A stretch of 64,000 bases of DNA, from the NCBI RefSeq assembly GCF_037991315.1, contig NZ_CP150300.1, forward strand, positions 5,456,001-5,520,000, given 5' to 3'. The translations under genes were made by a program, and so were the position numbers. Source of the DNA: Paenibacillus sp. FSL H8-0079. GTDB lineage: Bacteria > Bacillota > Bacilli > Paenibacillales > Paenibacillaceae. The notes beneath the pieces are model-generated. The model searched no databases. It saw nothing but the letters and a program-made list of their open reading frames with translations, and was not told where the DNA came from. Positions 43,853 to 51,809 of the stretch are shown in pieces (position 1 is the stretch's first letter; each line of letters begins with the position of its first letter).

Positions 43853-44527
43853 TCAATTCAATAGTTGCATAATCCCTTTCGGAAAGGTCTCTTCTGCCTG
43901 TGTTCTGCGCTTATATAGAGCGTACCACGCCTCTGCAACCTGATCCGGATCAAATTCTGTCCCCTTCTTAATGAGCGGACTGATGGATAGATGCCCAACA
44001 AACACGCCACGCGGAAGCAACCGTTCGTGTAAATTCAGGATATAGTTCCTCAAACCCGACATCGCGATACCTGAGTTTCCGAACATAGCGCTTGGACTCA
44101 TGGCTGACAGATCACTTGTGAACAGGATGGCCCCTTCGCCACGCTCCATCATATCCGGAATCACTTGTCTGGCTGTATTAATCGCTCCAATCACGACATT
44201 GTTGAATATTTGAAGAACACTCTCATCCGTCGTTTCCAGAACTGATGTCACCGGCACGCTTCCACTATGAGGGCTAAACTCCACGACATCGATTGTACCG
44301 AATGTATTCTTAATTTCTTGAAACGCCCTGGTCAATTGCATTTTGTTCGTAATATCTGCGGCGAATCCCTGAGCTTCAATTCCCATTTCGTTCAGCTGTT
44401 CCGCATATTGATCCAGCTTCTCCTGTGTTCTGGACACTAAAGCAATACGAAAACCTTGCCTCCCGAACGTTTTGGCTAATGAGTAACCCAGACCGGGTCC
44501 GGCACCAATGATGGCAATAGTTTTCAA
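43853..44527 (-). CDS. SDR-family protein, NAD(P)-binding
   Basis: This 224-residue protein has an IGAGPGLGYSLAKTFGRQGF motif, a variant of the SDR glycine pattern, then FAADITNKMQL and EFSPHSG in place of the standard NNAG. TSDLSAMSPSAMFGNSGIAM lacks a clear catalytic Tyr-x3-Lys, so the enzyme may be atypical or inactive as a classical reductase. The TTG start at 44527 is chosen because GAGGAGG lies 7 bp upstream; the frame is open 19 codons further. A TTTTAGAA/TTCTAAAA palindrome lies about 145 bp upstream. Confidence 0.82.
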   Translation of the reverse strand: MKTIAIIGAGPGLGYSLAKTFGRQGFRIALVSRTQEKLDQYAEQLNEMGIEAQGFAADITNKMQLTRAFQEIKNTFGTIDVVEFSPHSGSVPVTSVLETTDESVLQIFNNVVIGAINTARQVIPDMMERGEGAILFTSDLSAMSPSAMFGNSGIAMSGLRNYILNLHERLLPRGVFVGHLSISPLIKKGTEFDPDQVAEAWYALYKRRTQAEETFPKGIMQLLN

Positions 44528-44671
44528 CACCAAACCTCCTCTTTTATGGAAATCAAAGTCATGATTAAAACATTTGGTTACCATGGAACTTGAGTGTCCA
44601 CGTAATAGAACACACCTGTTATAAGCGCGATTTTACTAGATATTGATGTATCCCTTCCGTAGGAAGGATGA

Positions 44672-44693
44672 TTTTAGAATGAACGTTCTAAAA
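44672..44693. promoter_or_regulatory. Extended palindrome, likely TetR operator
   Basis: TTTTAGAA-TGAACG-TTCTAAAA has 8-bp perfect arms, and its core AGAATG-AA-CGTTCT matches the other operator-like sites. It lies at the end of the decayed GH95 gene and upstream of the SDR at 43853-44527. Confidence 0.55.
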
Positions 44694-45416
44694 CAACCAT
44701 ACAAATACACTAGCTATATCTTCCGCCAAGTCCCATAATTCTCGACTTCTTATCCGTGTATTTCTCTTACGCCAACAATATAACATATCTAGAACGATTG
44801 GTAAAGAAAGTTTTATACCCATCTCTATTTGATCAGTCTTCCACATATTCTGACTGACCAAACAGATTCCCTCGTTCATTAGTCCGATCTGGACTTGATT
44901 CGTATCCCAAAAAAAAGCCACCTCAGAAAGATGATCTTTGAAAAAAGTCATTAGAAGAATATGATGTTTAGCAAAGAAATGGGGTGAATAAGGCATACTC
45001 CATAAATACCGTGACTTTGCTTTCTCTACAGACCGAAATGCCCACATGTTTAAGATCCATGCCCTACTCCACCCAGTGTGTCCTCCTCCATGTTGCAACC
45101 TTCTATCCAATGTGACTCGGGCTGCTTTAGCCAAATCTGGGATTGTTTCCAACGTAATTTGTGTTCCAGGATGGAGTGCAAATAAATAGTATAAATACCC
45201 AGGATTCAGCTCATTATAGTCGATACTCCACTTCTGAATCTGACCATGTTTCCCAAACTCCTGATCCTCTTGCAATATACGCGTACTTTCAATGCATAGC
45301 ATAAAAAGCTCCCTGATAATCTTGCTGTCCATTGAAGAACCGTAATCGAACCGTTTTTTTTCAAATATAACCATTAAATACAGACGAAAAACGTCAAATA
45401 CTGTTAATTGAATCAA
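44688..45416 (-). pseudogene. GH95 alpha-L-fucosidase fragment, decayed
   Basis: The middle of this frame matches the catalytic end of family GH95 fucosidases: MDSKIIRELFMLCIESTRIL, then GKHGQIQKW, NPGYLYYLFALHPGTQI and the signature NGGGHTGWSRAW-like LQHGGGHTGWSRAWILNMW. A full GH95 enzyme has about 750 residues; here the first about 450 and the last segment are missing. After about residue 140 the sequence no longer resembles the family, consistent with a frameshift or fusion to other DNA. It is a fossil left between the reductase cluster and the repair island. Confidence 0.65.
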
Positions 45417-45570
45417 AACACACGTAACCTTGAACAGACTAAAAAAAGATTCATTTTATTGGTATCAGAGAGTTATTCAAAGTAACGGAAAAGAATTTTC
45501 TGTTACTTTGAAGTTGGGAGGAGTATAACTACACCTAGATTTCAGAGAGTCCAAAATTCGATTTAGTCTT

Positions 45571-46032
45571 TTACACTTCTTTAACGTTGACACTTTGAAT
45601 GTGGTCTTCATTCTGCTCGAAAAAGCGCTGTTTATGAAGCTCTGGCATCTCCTTCTCCCTTAACCCAAGCTGCATAATCATAAGATTCAGTGTTACTTTA
45701 CTCAAATTAAGTTGTCTTGCAATTTCTCTGCGAGGAAATATCCCATATTGCTTTCTAATGTGGTCTTCATATCCTTCAGGTATTAATACTTCAATTGTCT
45801 TTTTTTGTTTAGATATTTTCTCAGTGATATCCTCAATTTCATACGTGTCCAAGAGAACTTCACACTCTTCCTTTACATTGTCCGATCGCTGAATAGCTAA
45901 ACGCTGAACCAGATCATTGACTATATCCTCTACCTCGAACGTGCTAATCCCTAGTTTGCGAGCAATTTCCTTTCGAGTGCTACGATTACGGATTTTTTCG
46001 ATTACTGTGGCCTCTTTCCTTGTAAGAATCAT
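45571..46032 (-). CDS. Helix-turn-helix protein with duplicated motif
   Basis: This 153-residue protein begins MILTRKEATVIEKIRNRSTR and carries two similar helix-turn-helix units: STRKEIARKLGISTFEVEDI and FPRREIARQLNLSKVTLNLM. They are separated by an acidic linker, so it may bind DNA as a two-headed protein. Start 46032 is chosen over an upstream ATG because homology-like repeats begin there and GCAGGG is nearby. It follows yolD by 90 bp and sits at the 3' end of the minus-strand part of the repair island. I suggest a regulator; targets are unknown. Confidence 0.65.
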   Translation of the reverse strand: MILTRKEATVIEKIRNRSTRKEIARKLGISTFEVEDIVNDLVQRLAIQRSDNVKEECEVLLDTYEIEDITEKISKQKKTIEVLIPEGYEDHIRKQYGIFPRREIARQLNLSKVTLNLMIMQLGLREKEMPELHKQRFFEQNEDHIQSVNVKEV

Positions 46033-46121
46033 ATATACCCTGCTTTCAGATGATTTGAATTGCAAACCGTAAAATATAATCAAAATGGCAAGTGGCACAA
46101 AATTAATGTTTTTTTATCTCT

Positions 46122-46460
46122 TTATAGGATCTCAATGATGTCTCTGAAAAGGATACTGGCAGGACCGTCTTTACTACTTACTTCAATTGATTTTATATCT
46201 AACCTGCAATTTTTAATTCTGCCATGTAACTGTTGAAATTCATCATCACTAAAATAAGTTATTGTGATATAACTTTGTTCGTAAAATGCTTCTTGAATTA
46301 GAAATGCAAGCTCGTTACTGCGTTCTGGCGTAAGAACAGGTCTTTCCTGCTTTCCATGACTCTCTTTCCATTGCAACAGACGTTCACGATGTTCTGAAAG
46401 TAAAAGAGAAGTCCATTTTTTATTTCCCCGGTCATACGGCAAAGGATACTCTCTACTCAT
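46122..46460 (-). CDS. YolD-like protein
   Basis: This 112-residue protein begins MSREYPLPYDRGNKKWTSLL and continues LPEH-like SEHRERLLQWKESHGKQERP, LTPERSNELAFLIQEAFYEQ and YITITYFSDDEFQQLHGRIK. This is the YolD pattern. YolD partners of Y-family polymerases (UvrX-type) in Bacillus are SOS-induced and act as UmuD analogues, possibly binding the polymerase. It overlaps the polymerase gene by 8 bp. Start 46460 has GGTGG upstream. Confidence 0.85.
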   Translation of the reverse strand: MSREYPLPYDRGNKKWTSLLLSEHRERLLQWKESHGKQERPVLTPERSNELAFLIQEAFYEQSYITITYFSDDEFQQLHGRIKNCRLDIKSIEVSSKDGPASILFRDIIEIL

Positions 46461-47718
46461 AATGGCCACCTATTTTCTTAGCACGATCTTGAAGGGTACC
46501 AGCCTTGGTAAGTGATGTTGCTCGGAAGATTCCTGTGGTTCCGAATTTGGCTACTATTTTGTCTAAAGCTGATTCAAGAGCCCGTTGTTTCTCATCCTCT
46601 TCCCAACTAAATAAATCCAACTGGATTTCTGATTCATGAATGACATTCGTTACTGACATGGAAATTTGTCGAATTGGTGCCGGTATCTCATTCTTAGAAT
46701 TCATAGTCATACAGGCTTCGAATAAATGAATGGATAAATTGGTCGCGGATGCTAAAGTGATCGATTGAGAAAAGCGCCGACCATTATAATCATTCGTATA
46801 ACGCATTGACAAATTCACTGTAAAAGCTGCCATATGATAAGAGCGAAGCCGAGCAGCAAGTAAATCAGATAATTCGTGAATAACTACTTTTGTGTCTTCC
46901 CACGAGTAATCAGTCATGAAGGTAATCCCATTGGAAAACCCTTTACGAGCCTCCATTATTGGATCAACAAAAACAGGACTAAAATCTAATCCGTTTGCAT
47001 GATAATAGAATTGTTCTCCCATGGCTGGACCAAACTCTTGTCGCAGCACATGTAGCGGTTTTCGGGCTAATTGACCCAGTGTATAGATTCCCATTGCATT
47101 GAGTCTTCTCGCATATCGACCTCCAATGCCCCAAACGTCCCTCACTGAATGTGGCCACAGAAGTGCTTCAATTTGATCATAACTACATTCAGCATAACCA
47201 CTTTTTTTACCAATTAAGTCCATCGTTATCTTAGCAACAACTTTATTTTGCCCCCAACCTATACTTACAGGAATTCCAAATACTTTGTATATATCATGCT
47301 TAATCTTCATGGCGACCTGTTTATGCGAGCCATGCATATGTTCAGTACCATCTATTGTAATCAGCCACTCATCAATAGAATAAGCATGTATAGCTTCTGA
47401 TGGTGCATATTTATATAAAATATCCATGATACCCATAGACACATCTACATATCTTCCCATACGGGATTGAGCCAATATGATATCTTCACGGTTAGGAATC
47501 TGGAAAAGCCTGCTACCCGTTTTGATATTGTGTTGGAGTTTTAATTCGGGTGATGCTGCGAGCACTACACTACCGCGTTTCGACAAATCGCTGACTACAG
47601 CAAGTTTGGTCTTCAATGGATCCAAAGACCGGTCAGATAGCTCAACTGAAGCGTAGAAACTTTTTGCGTCAATGGCCAGAACACTATGATTGGGCCACTT
47701 TTGTCTTGGTGGTAACAT
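46453..47718 (-). CDS. Y-family DNA polymerase (UvrX/UmuC-like)
   Basis: This 421-residue error-prone polymerase has the catalytic acids in VLAIDAKSFYASVELSDR and in AYSIDEWLITIDG, a helix-hairpin-helix thumb (DVWGIGGRYARRLNAMGIYT) and a little-finger domain with a likely clamp-binding motif near LDLFSWEED. It copies past damaged bases. The start at 47718 is fixed by GGAAGGAG; the longer open frame above contains the promoter. A perfect LexA-type box lies just upstream, so it is probably induced by DNA damage together with yolD. Confidence 0.9.
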   Translation of the reverse strand: MLPPRQKWPNHSVLAIDAKSFYASVELSDRSLDPLKTKLAVVSDLSKRGSVVLAASPELKLQHNIKTGSRLFQIPNREDIILAQSRMGRYVDVSMGIMDILYKYAPSEAIHAYSIDEWLITIDGTEHMHGSHKQVAMKIKHDIYKVFGIPVSIGWGQNKVVAKITMDLIGKKSGYAECSYDQIEALLWPHSVRDVWGIGGRYARRLNAMGIYTLGQLARKPLHVLRQEFGPAMGEQFYYHANGLDFSPVFVDPIMEARKGFSNGITFMTDYSWEDTKVVIHELSDLLAARLRSYHMAAFTVNLSMRYTNDYNGRRFSQSITLASATNLSIHLFEACMTMNSKNEIPAPIRQISMSVTNVIHESEIQLDLFSWEEDEKQRALESALDKIVAKFGTTGIFRATSLTKAGTLQDRAKKIGGHYE

Positions 47719-47739
47719 TTTCTCCACTCCTTCCAACAA

Positions 47740-47751
47740 GAACATTTGTTC
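47740..47751. promoter_or_regulatory. LexA (SOS) box of the polymerase operon
   Basis: GAACATTTGTTC matches the Gram-positive LexA consensus GAAC-N4-GTTC exactly. It is 22 bp upstream of the polymerase ATG and next to a -10-like TATTATAC (47752-47760), so LexA binding would block transcription. Confidence 0.75.
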
Positions 47752-47897
47752 CTGTATAATACCACGAAAAATACTATCTGACACGCGGAAAAGGAGATTA
47801 TTAACCTAAAGACACATTTTCAATACAATGTTTATTGCTCTTCGTACTGAATAGTAAAACACAAGTAAACTTACAATCACTCTCGACACTGCACTAA

Positions 47898-48137
47898 CTA
47901 GTCAAGGTAACTGCCGCAATCATAGTTATTGTGCTGTCTTTTTAATTTCACAATAATAGACCCATCGATTTGATGGATTTCCTCAGTAATTTTGTATTTT
48001 TTTTTCTTCCTTTGTAAAGTTGATTTGAAATCTTCTAATTCTGCTCGAACAGCCCGTAGTGCAACCTCACCCTCAGCATCCTCTTTTAAACGAAAATGTA
48101 TGGTTTGTTCAATACACGCATAAAGTACACGTTTCAT
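47898..48137 (-). CDS. Small basic hypothetical protein of the island
   Basis: This 79-residue protein begins MKRVLYACIEQTIHFRLKED and includes LRAVRAELEDFKSTLQRKKK. It ends with basic strands (GSIIVKLKRQH) and DCGSYLD. It looks like a small alpha/beta nucleic-acid or protein-binding protein. The start at 48137 is chosen over an upstream GTG because the AAGGTGG/AAGAAG sequence lies before it, though the site is ambiguous. It stands between the polymerase and CarD genes. I do not recognise the family. Confidence 0.55.
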   Translation of the reverse strand: MKRVLYACIEQTIHFRLKEDAEGEVALRAVRAELEDFKSTLQRKKKKYKITEEIHQIDGSIIVKLKRQHNNYDCGSYLD

Positions 48138-48248
48138 GTGCTTCTTTACCACCTTGTCTTTAAATTCTCTTAGTGTACTGCAACTTAGTGATACCTAAAT
48201 TCAGCATAAATACGTTAAGCAAATCAATTTTGATCATTACAATAATAG

Positions 48249-48752
48249 TTATTTGTTCTTTGATCTTGACTTAATAGTACGCTTCAGAATTTCAGAAACT
48301 TCTTCACTCGATAAATTGAGAACATGCATCAATTCGTCTTTCAGTAAGTTACTTGCTACTTCAAGTAACTGTTTGTCCTGGAAACCTAATCTAAGATCAT
48401 ATTGAGATGCACAGACTAAATCTCGAATCACCTCAATTATGTTAAGGACTTCTCCTGATTTTAGCTTTCGGTCCAACGATTTCTTTCTTTCAGAGGCTAG
48501 AAGAGGTAATTTATTGTATTTTTTAAAGAAATGTTTCTTTGATTGCTCTAAAGTTTCTCGACTTGTCAGTGCCCTTATTCCCTTCTGTTCAGCCGAGTCC
48601 ACAGGTATGAAAATCTCCATTTTTAGTTCATGAAAATAGACTTTGAGGTAATCCTTTTGTTTATCTTCACATGGACGCGTTACTTTTTCTTTTAAGAGCC
48701 CTACCCCATGAAATGGATAAAAAACCATTTCTCCTGTCTTGACTCCATTCAT
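48249..48752 (-). CDS. CarD-like RNA polymerase-binding regulator, copy 1
   Basis: This 167-residue protein has the CarD/CdnL N-terminal Tudor-like domain (GEMVFYPFHGVGLLKEKVTR, DYLKVYFHELKMEIFIPVDS) and a helical C-terminal domain (LKSGEVLNIIEVIRDLVCAS, ELMHVLNLSSEEVSEILKRT). CarD proteins bind the RNA polymerase beta subunit and stabilise open complexes at weak promoters. It lies 64 bp downstream of the island sigma gene, suggesting a dedicated partnership. It is homologous to copy 2 at 57565-58179. GTAAAAC precedes the ATG, so the ribosome site (TTATGGGGG) is weak. Confidence 0.88.
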   Translation of the reverse strand: MNGVKTGEMVFYPFHGVGLLKEKVTRPCEDKQKDYLKVYFHELKMEIFIPVDSAEQKGIRALTSRETLEQSKKHFFKKYNKLPLLASERKKSLDRKLKSGEVLNIIEVIRDLVCASQYDLRLGFQDKQLLEVASNLLKDELMHVLNLSSEEVSEILKRTIKSRSKNK

Positions 48753-48816
48753 GTTTTACCCCCATAAGATCCCTAGAATTTGCTATAATAAATTAAATTC
48801 TTTAAATACCAAACTC

Positions 48817-49734
48817 TCAGACCTCAAGAAAGTCCTGAAGTCGTTCTTCACGAAAATATTCGCTTATTTTTTTTAATGCTTTAATTTCAATTTGGTAAAT
48901 ACGTTGACGCGAAACACCATACACCTCACCTATTTCTTGAAAACTATGCACTTCTCCGTCATCAAATCCGTAGCGAAAACGAATTATACCTTCTTCCCGC
49001 TCGCTCAAAGTATGAAGAACATTGTTTATCCTTTCCTCTAGAAATTTTTGTTCTACAAGTTTAACGGTACTTTTTTCGTTAGTACATTCAAGCAAATCTC
49101 CGAGTTTTGTATCTTTGTCTACCCCAACCTCTAAGTCTAGAGACAAAACTAGTTTTTCAGCCAGTTTTTTTATTTCAATTATCTTGTTCATTGGCATATT
49201 CATTTTGTGTACCATCTCTTCAAGAGTAGGATCACGACCAAATTCTGAAAAAAAGACTTGGTAAATTTTTTGCCATCTTCTCAATAATTCAAAAATGTGA
49301 GTTGGAAATCTAATAATTCGTCCTTTTTCTACGATAGCCTGTTCTATTGCTCGGCGGATCCACCAAGTCGCATAGGTACTGAATTTGAAACCCTTCTGAA
49401 AATCGAATTTTTCTACTGCTCTTATTAGACCTAGGTTTCCCTCTTGAATGAGATCAAGAAGAGGCAAGTCATTCCATTTATACTTGCTTGCAATATTGAC
49501 AACTAAACGCAAATTCGCCTCTATGAATTTCAGCTTAGCTTTTTCATTGCCTTGTTTGACTTGGCTTGCCAAAATTGTTTCATCCTCTTTAGAAAGAAGC
49601 GGTACTTTTCCTATGTTGTCTAAATAAAATTGTAGAGAATCCTTCATCGAACTTTCTTTCCGTAATTGTCGGACATGGGTGTCTTTATTATCTTCATACA
49701 TTGCAATTGATTCATTAAAATATTCTTTATTCAT
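48817..49734 (-). CDS. Primary-type sigma factor, island copy
   Basis: This 305-residue sigma-70 protein has regions 1.2 (LQFYLDNIGKVPLLSKEDET), 2 (NLRLVVNIASKYKWNDLPLL, DLIQEGNLGLIRAVEKFDFQ, KFSTYATWWIRRAIEQAI), 3 and 4 (FQEIGEVYGVSRQRIYQIEI), but no region 1.1. Relative to SigA, the promoter-contact residues are changed: the -10 reader WWIRQAITR is WWIRRAIEQ (Q437R, T440E in E. coli numbering), and the -35 reader TRERIRQ is SRQRIYQ (E585Q, R588Y). It should therefore not read the normal consensus well. It is a group 2/3-like sigma probably used for island genes. Confidence 0.88.
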   Translation of the reverse strand: MNKEYFNESIAMYEDNKDTHVRQLRKESSMKDSLQFYLDNIGKVPLLSKEDETILASQVKQGNEKAKLKFIEANLRLVVNIASKYKWNDLPLLDLIQEGNLGLIRAVEKFDFQKGFKFSTYATWWIRRAIEQAIVEKGRIIRFPTHIFELLRRWQKIYQVFFSEFGRDPTLEEMVHKMNMPMNKIIEIKKLAEKLVLSLDLEVGVDKDTKLGDLLECTNEKSTVKLVEQKFLEERINNVLHTLSEREEGIIRFRYGFDDGEVHSFQEIGEVYGVSRQRIYQIEIKALKKISEYFREERLQDFLEV

Positions 49735-49917
49735 ATGGTCCCTTTACTCTCATAATGTTACTCATTGCAGATGTTCATTTAGATACATCAAAACCAAAAA
49801 AAATCAATTATTATAGCGCATGTTTTAAGAACTAATCGATGTTTTAGTTATCTTTAATCACGAAATCAAGAAGTTACAAGAAGTTTCAACGAATACCATC
49901 TTTTGTCCCACTCAGAC

Positions 49918-51021
49918 TTAATCATTATTCAATTTGGCCCTATCATCCCTAGCATCCAATAATGGATCGTGTTTGTCCTGTACTGAATTTTTCTCATTAT
50001 CACCTACAGAAGCGTGCTCCCATTTTCGAATTTCATCTTCTAATGTTTTTGCTTCATCGGGATGATCCATAAAATATTTCTTTGCTGAATCTCTCCCTTG
50101 TCCAAGTCTCAATTCTCCCTGAAAAAACCAAGAACCAGATTTCTGAATCAATCCACGTTCAATTCCTATATCGATAAGTTCTCCCATCCTTGAGATACCC
50201 TCACCATACATGATGTCAAACTCAGTCATCCGAAATGGTGGAGCTAATTTGTTTTTCACAACTTTGACACGTACATGATTTCCTACAATTTCAGATCCAT
50301 TTTTTATGGATTCTATTCGACGAATATCAAGGCGTATAGAGGAAAAAAATTTTAATGCTCGCCCTCCTGAAGTTACTTCCGGACTACCAAACATTACACC
50401 AATTTTTTCTCTAAGTTGATTTATAAAAATGATAATACTTTGTGTTTTTGAGATTGTTCCTGTCAGCTTTCTTAATGCTTGACTCATTAAACGCGCTTGG
50501 AGTCCCATATGGACATCTCCCATTTCCCCTTCAATTTCTGCACGAGGAACGAGCGCTGCCACAGAATCTACAACAATCACATCAACAGAGCCAGATCTTA
50601 CTAATGCTTCTGTGATCTCTAGAGCCTGCTCTCCGGTGTCAGGCTGGGAAATAAGCATTGAATCAACATCAACACCTAATGCTCTTGCATAGGTTGGATC
50701 CAATGCATGTTCTGCGTCTATATATGCTCCCGTTCCACCTACTTTTTGAATCTCTGCAACGACATGGAGAGCAAGAGTAGTTTTACCTGACGACTCTGGG
50801 CCATATATTTCAATCACTCTACCTTTTGGTACACCACCTATTCCCAATGCCAGATCAAGACCAATAGAACCTGTTGAAATTGTTTCTGTTACTCTATTAG
50901 TTGAATGTTCACCTAAGCGCATGATAGATCCTTTTCCGAAAGTTCGCTCAATCTCCGCCAATGCCTTTTCTAACATTTTTTGTTTTTCAATCTTTGATGT
51001 CGATGGTAATTCAGTGTTCAT
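49918..51021 (-). CDS. recA: RecA recombinase, probable second copy
   Basis: This 367-residue protein is a full RecA: Walker [14 protein letters not shown], loop L1/L2 region ([40 protein letters not shown]), [14 protein letters not shown] and the C-terminal domain. All essential residues visible to me are present. The normal chromosomal neighbours of recA in Firmicutes (pgsA, cinA, rny) are absent here and the gene lies among island genes, so I take it as a second copy; that cannot be proven from this window. AAGGAGGG precedes ATG 51021, with two unusual promoter-like motifs further upstream. Confidence 0.93.
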   Translation of the reverse strand: MNTELPSTSKIEKQKMLEKALAEIERTFGKGSIMRLGEHSTNRVTETISTGSIGLDLALGIGGVPKGRVIEIYGPESSGKTTLALHVVAEIQKVGGTGAYIDAEHALDPTYARALGVDVDSMLISQPDTGEQALEITEALVRSGSVDVIVVDSVAALVPRAEIEGEMGDVHMGLQARLMSQALRKLTGTISKTQSIIIFINQLREKIGVMFGSPEVTSGGRALKFFSSIRLDIRRIESIKNGSEIVGNHVRVKVVKNKLAPPFRMTEFDIMYGEGISRMGELIDIGIERGLIQKSGSWFFQGELRLGQGRDSAKKYFMDHPDEAKTLEDEIRKWEHASVGDNEKNSVQDKHDPLLDARDDRAKLNND

Positions 51022-51087
51022 AGTTGAACCCTCCTTAAGTTATCTTCAAAAGTTGAATAAGTTAGTTAAAGCATTTTTTCCTTTTTT

Positions 51088-51108
51088 AGTATAAAGATAT
51101 AAAGTCAA
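51088..51108 (-). promoter_or_regulatory. Short-spaced promoter-like motif 1 (recA proximal)
   Basis: On the minus strand TTGACT is followed by 9 bp and TATACT, 67 bp upstream of the recA ATG. The hexamers are close to the standard boxes but the 9-bp spacing is not that of SigA. The same layout occurs at 51224-51244 and 57510-57530. Confidence 0.4.
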
Positions 51109-51223
51109 ATATCTCACAAAACTTATCTGTATACTTGGTTTTTTTGTTGATGATTTTTTTTTACATCGCGACATTCTTACCTGAAGAAATACCGGCAAGC
51201 ATTAGTAATCAATTCATAAATTA

Positions 51224-51244
51224 ATTATATCACATGCATGTCAA
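51224..51244 (-). promoter_or_regulatory. Short-spaced promoter-like motif 2 (recA distal)
   Basis: On the minus strand TTGACA, 9 bp (TGCATGTGA), TATAAT: perfect consensus hexamers with a 9-bp spacer, about 200 bp upstream of recA. No alternative -35 box is found at 17 bp. Confidence 0.45.
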
Positions 51245-51456
51245 GAGATTAGGGCCCGTGATTTATGTCTATTATGTGAATTATGGTCCGCTAATCTCTT
51301 CTTATTAGATTAGCGACTAGCTATCAACTTCTTCGATTTCTCATTAATTTTTCGTGTTAATTAATAAAATTCGCATCTTTATACAGAACTAAAAGGTCAT
51401 TTTGGTTTTTGGAAACGTAAACGCCTTACCTAATCTCCATGCGGCAGTGATTAAAC

Positions 51457-51804
51457 TCACGTCTTTCTTTTTAGTGCCTTTCTCTTTAATGCCGCAGCTT
51501 TACGAGTTGTTGCTTTACTAGCCATTTCGTCCGCCATTTGTCGTTCCTCTTCCTCTTCTTGAAGCTGATGTTGCCGTTGTTTTTCAGCTTCAATTTTCTT
51601 TTGATTTTGATAATATTGGTTAATCACATATTCTTGAACGTTATGATCTTCCATCCATAAATACTGTACAAAAGCATCTGGAAAAACGAATACTTTTAGA
51701 CCTATCGGATCTGAAAAATGAATGCCGATTCGATTGTCTGTTTTGTTTACGATAAATCCTTCACCGAAACGAATATGCGTTACTTTTTGGCTAATCAGTT
51801 CCAT
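51457..51804 (-). CDS. Tudor-like small protein coupled to uvrA
   Basis: This 115-residue protein begins MELISQKVTHIRFGEGFIVN, with a small beta-barrel pattern (V-H-x2-FGEG-x-V, IGIHFSDPIGLKVFVFPDAF). The same pattern occurs in the C-terminal Tudor-like domain of UvrD/PcrA helicases and CarD, which bind RNA polymerase. A long charged coiled coil (about residues 60-115, QKKIEAEKQRQHQLQEEEEE) ends in a very basic tail. Its start at 51804 lies 5 bp after the uvrA stop, with GGAG in the uvrA end as ribosome site. I suggest it links UvrA to RNA polymerase or DNA, by analogy only. Confidence 0.65.
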   Translation of the reverse strand: MELISQKVTHIRFGEGFIVNKTDNRIGIHFSDPIGLKVFVFPDAFVQYLWMEDHNVQEYVINQYYQNQKKIEAEKQRQHQLQEEEEERQMADEMASKATTRKAAALKRKALKRKT

Positions 51805-51809
51805 AGCTT

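Larger units (their letters stand above)
51022..51456. other. recA upstream region
   Basis: No gene is seen in these 435 bp. The stretch contains two TTGAC-N9-TATA motifs at 51088-51108 and 51224-51244 and a perfect 8-bp inverted repeat GCTAATCT/AGATTAGC at 51290-51314 that could be an operator or a weak terminator of the upstream gene. No LexA box was found. Confidence 0.5.
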
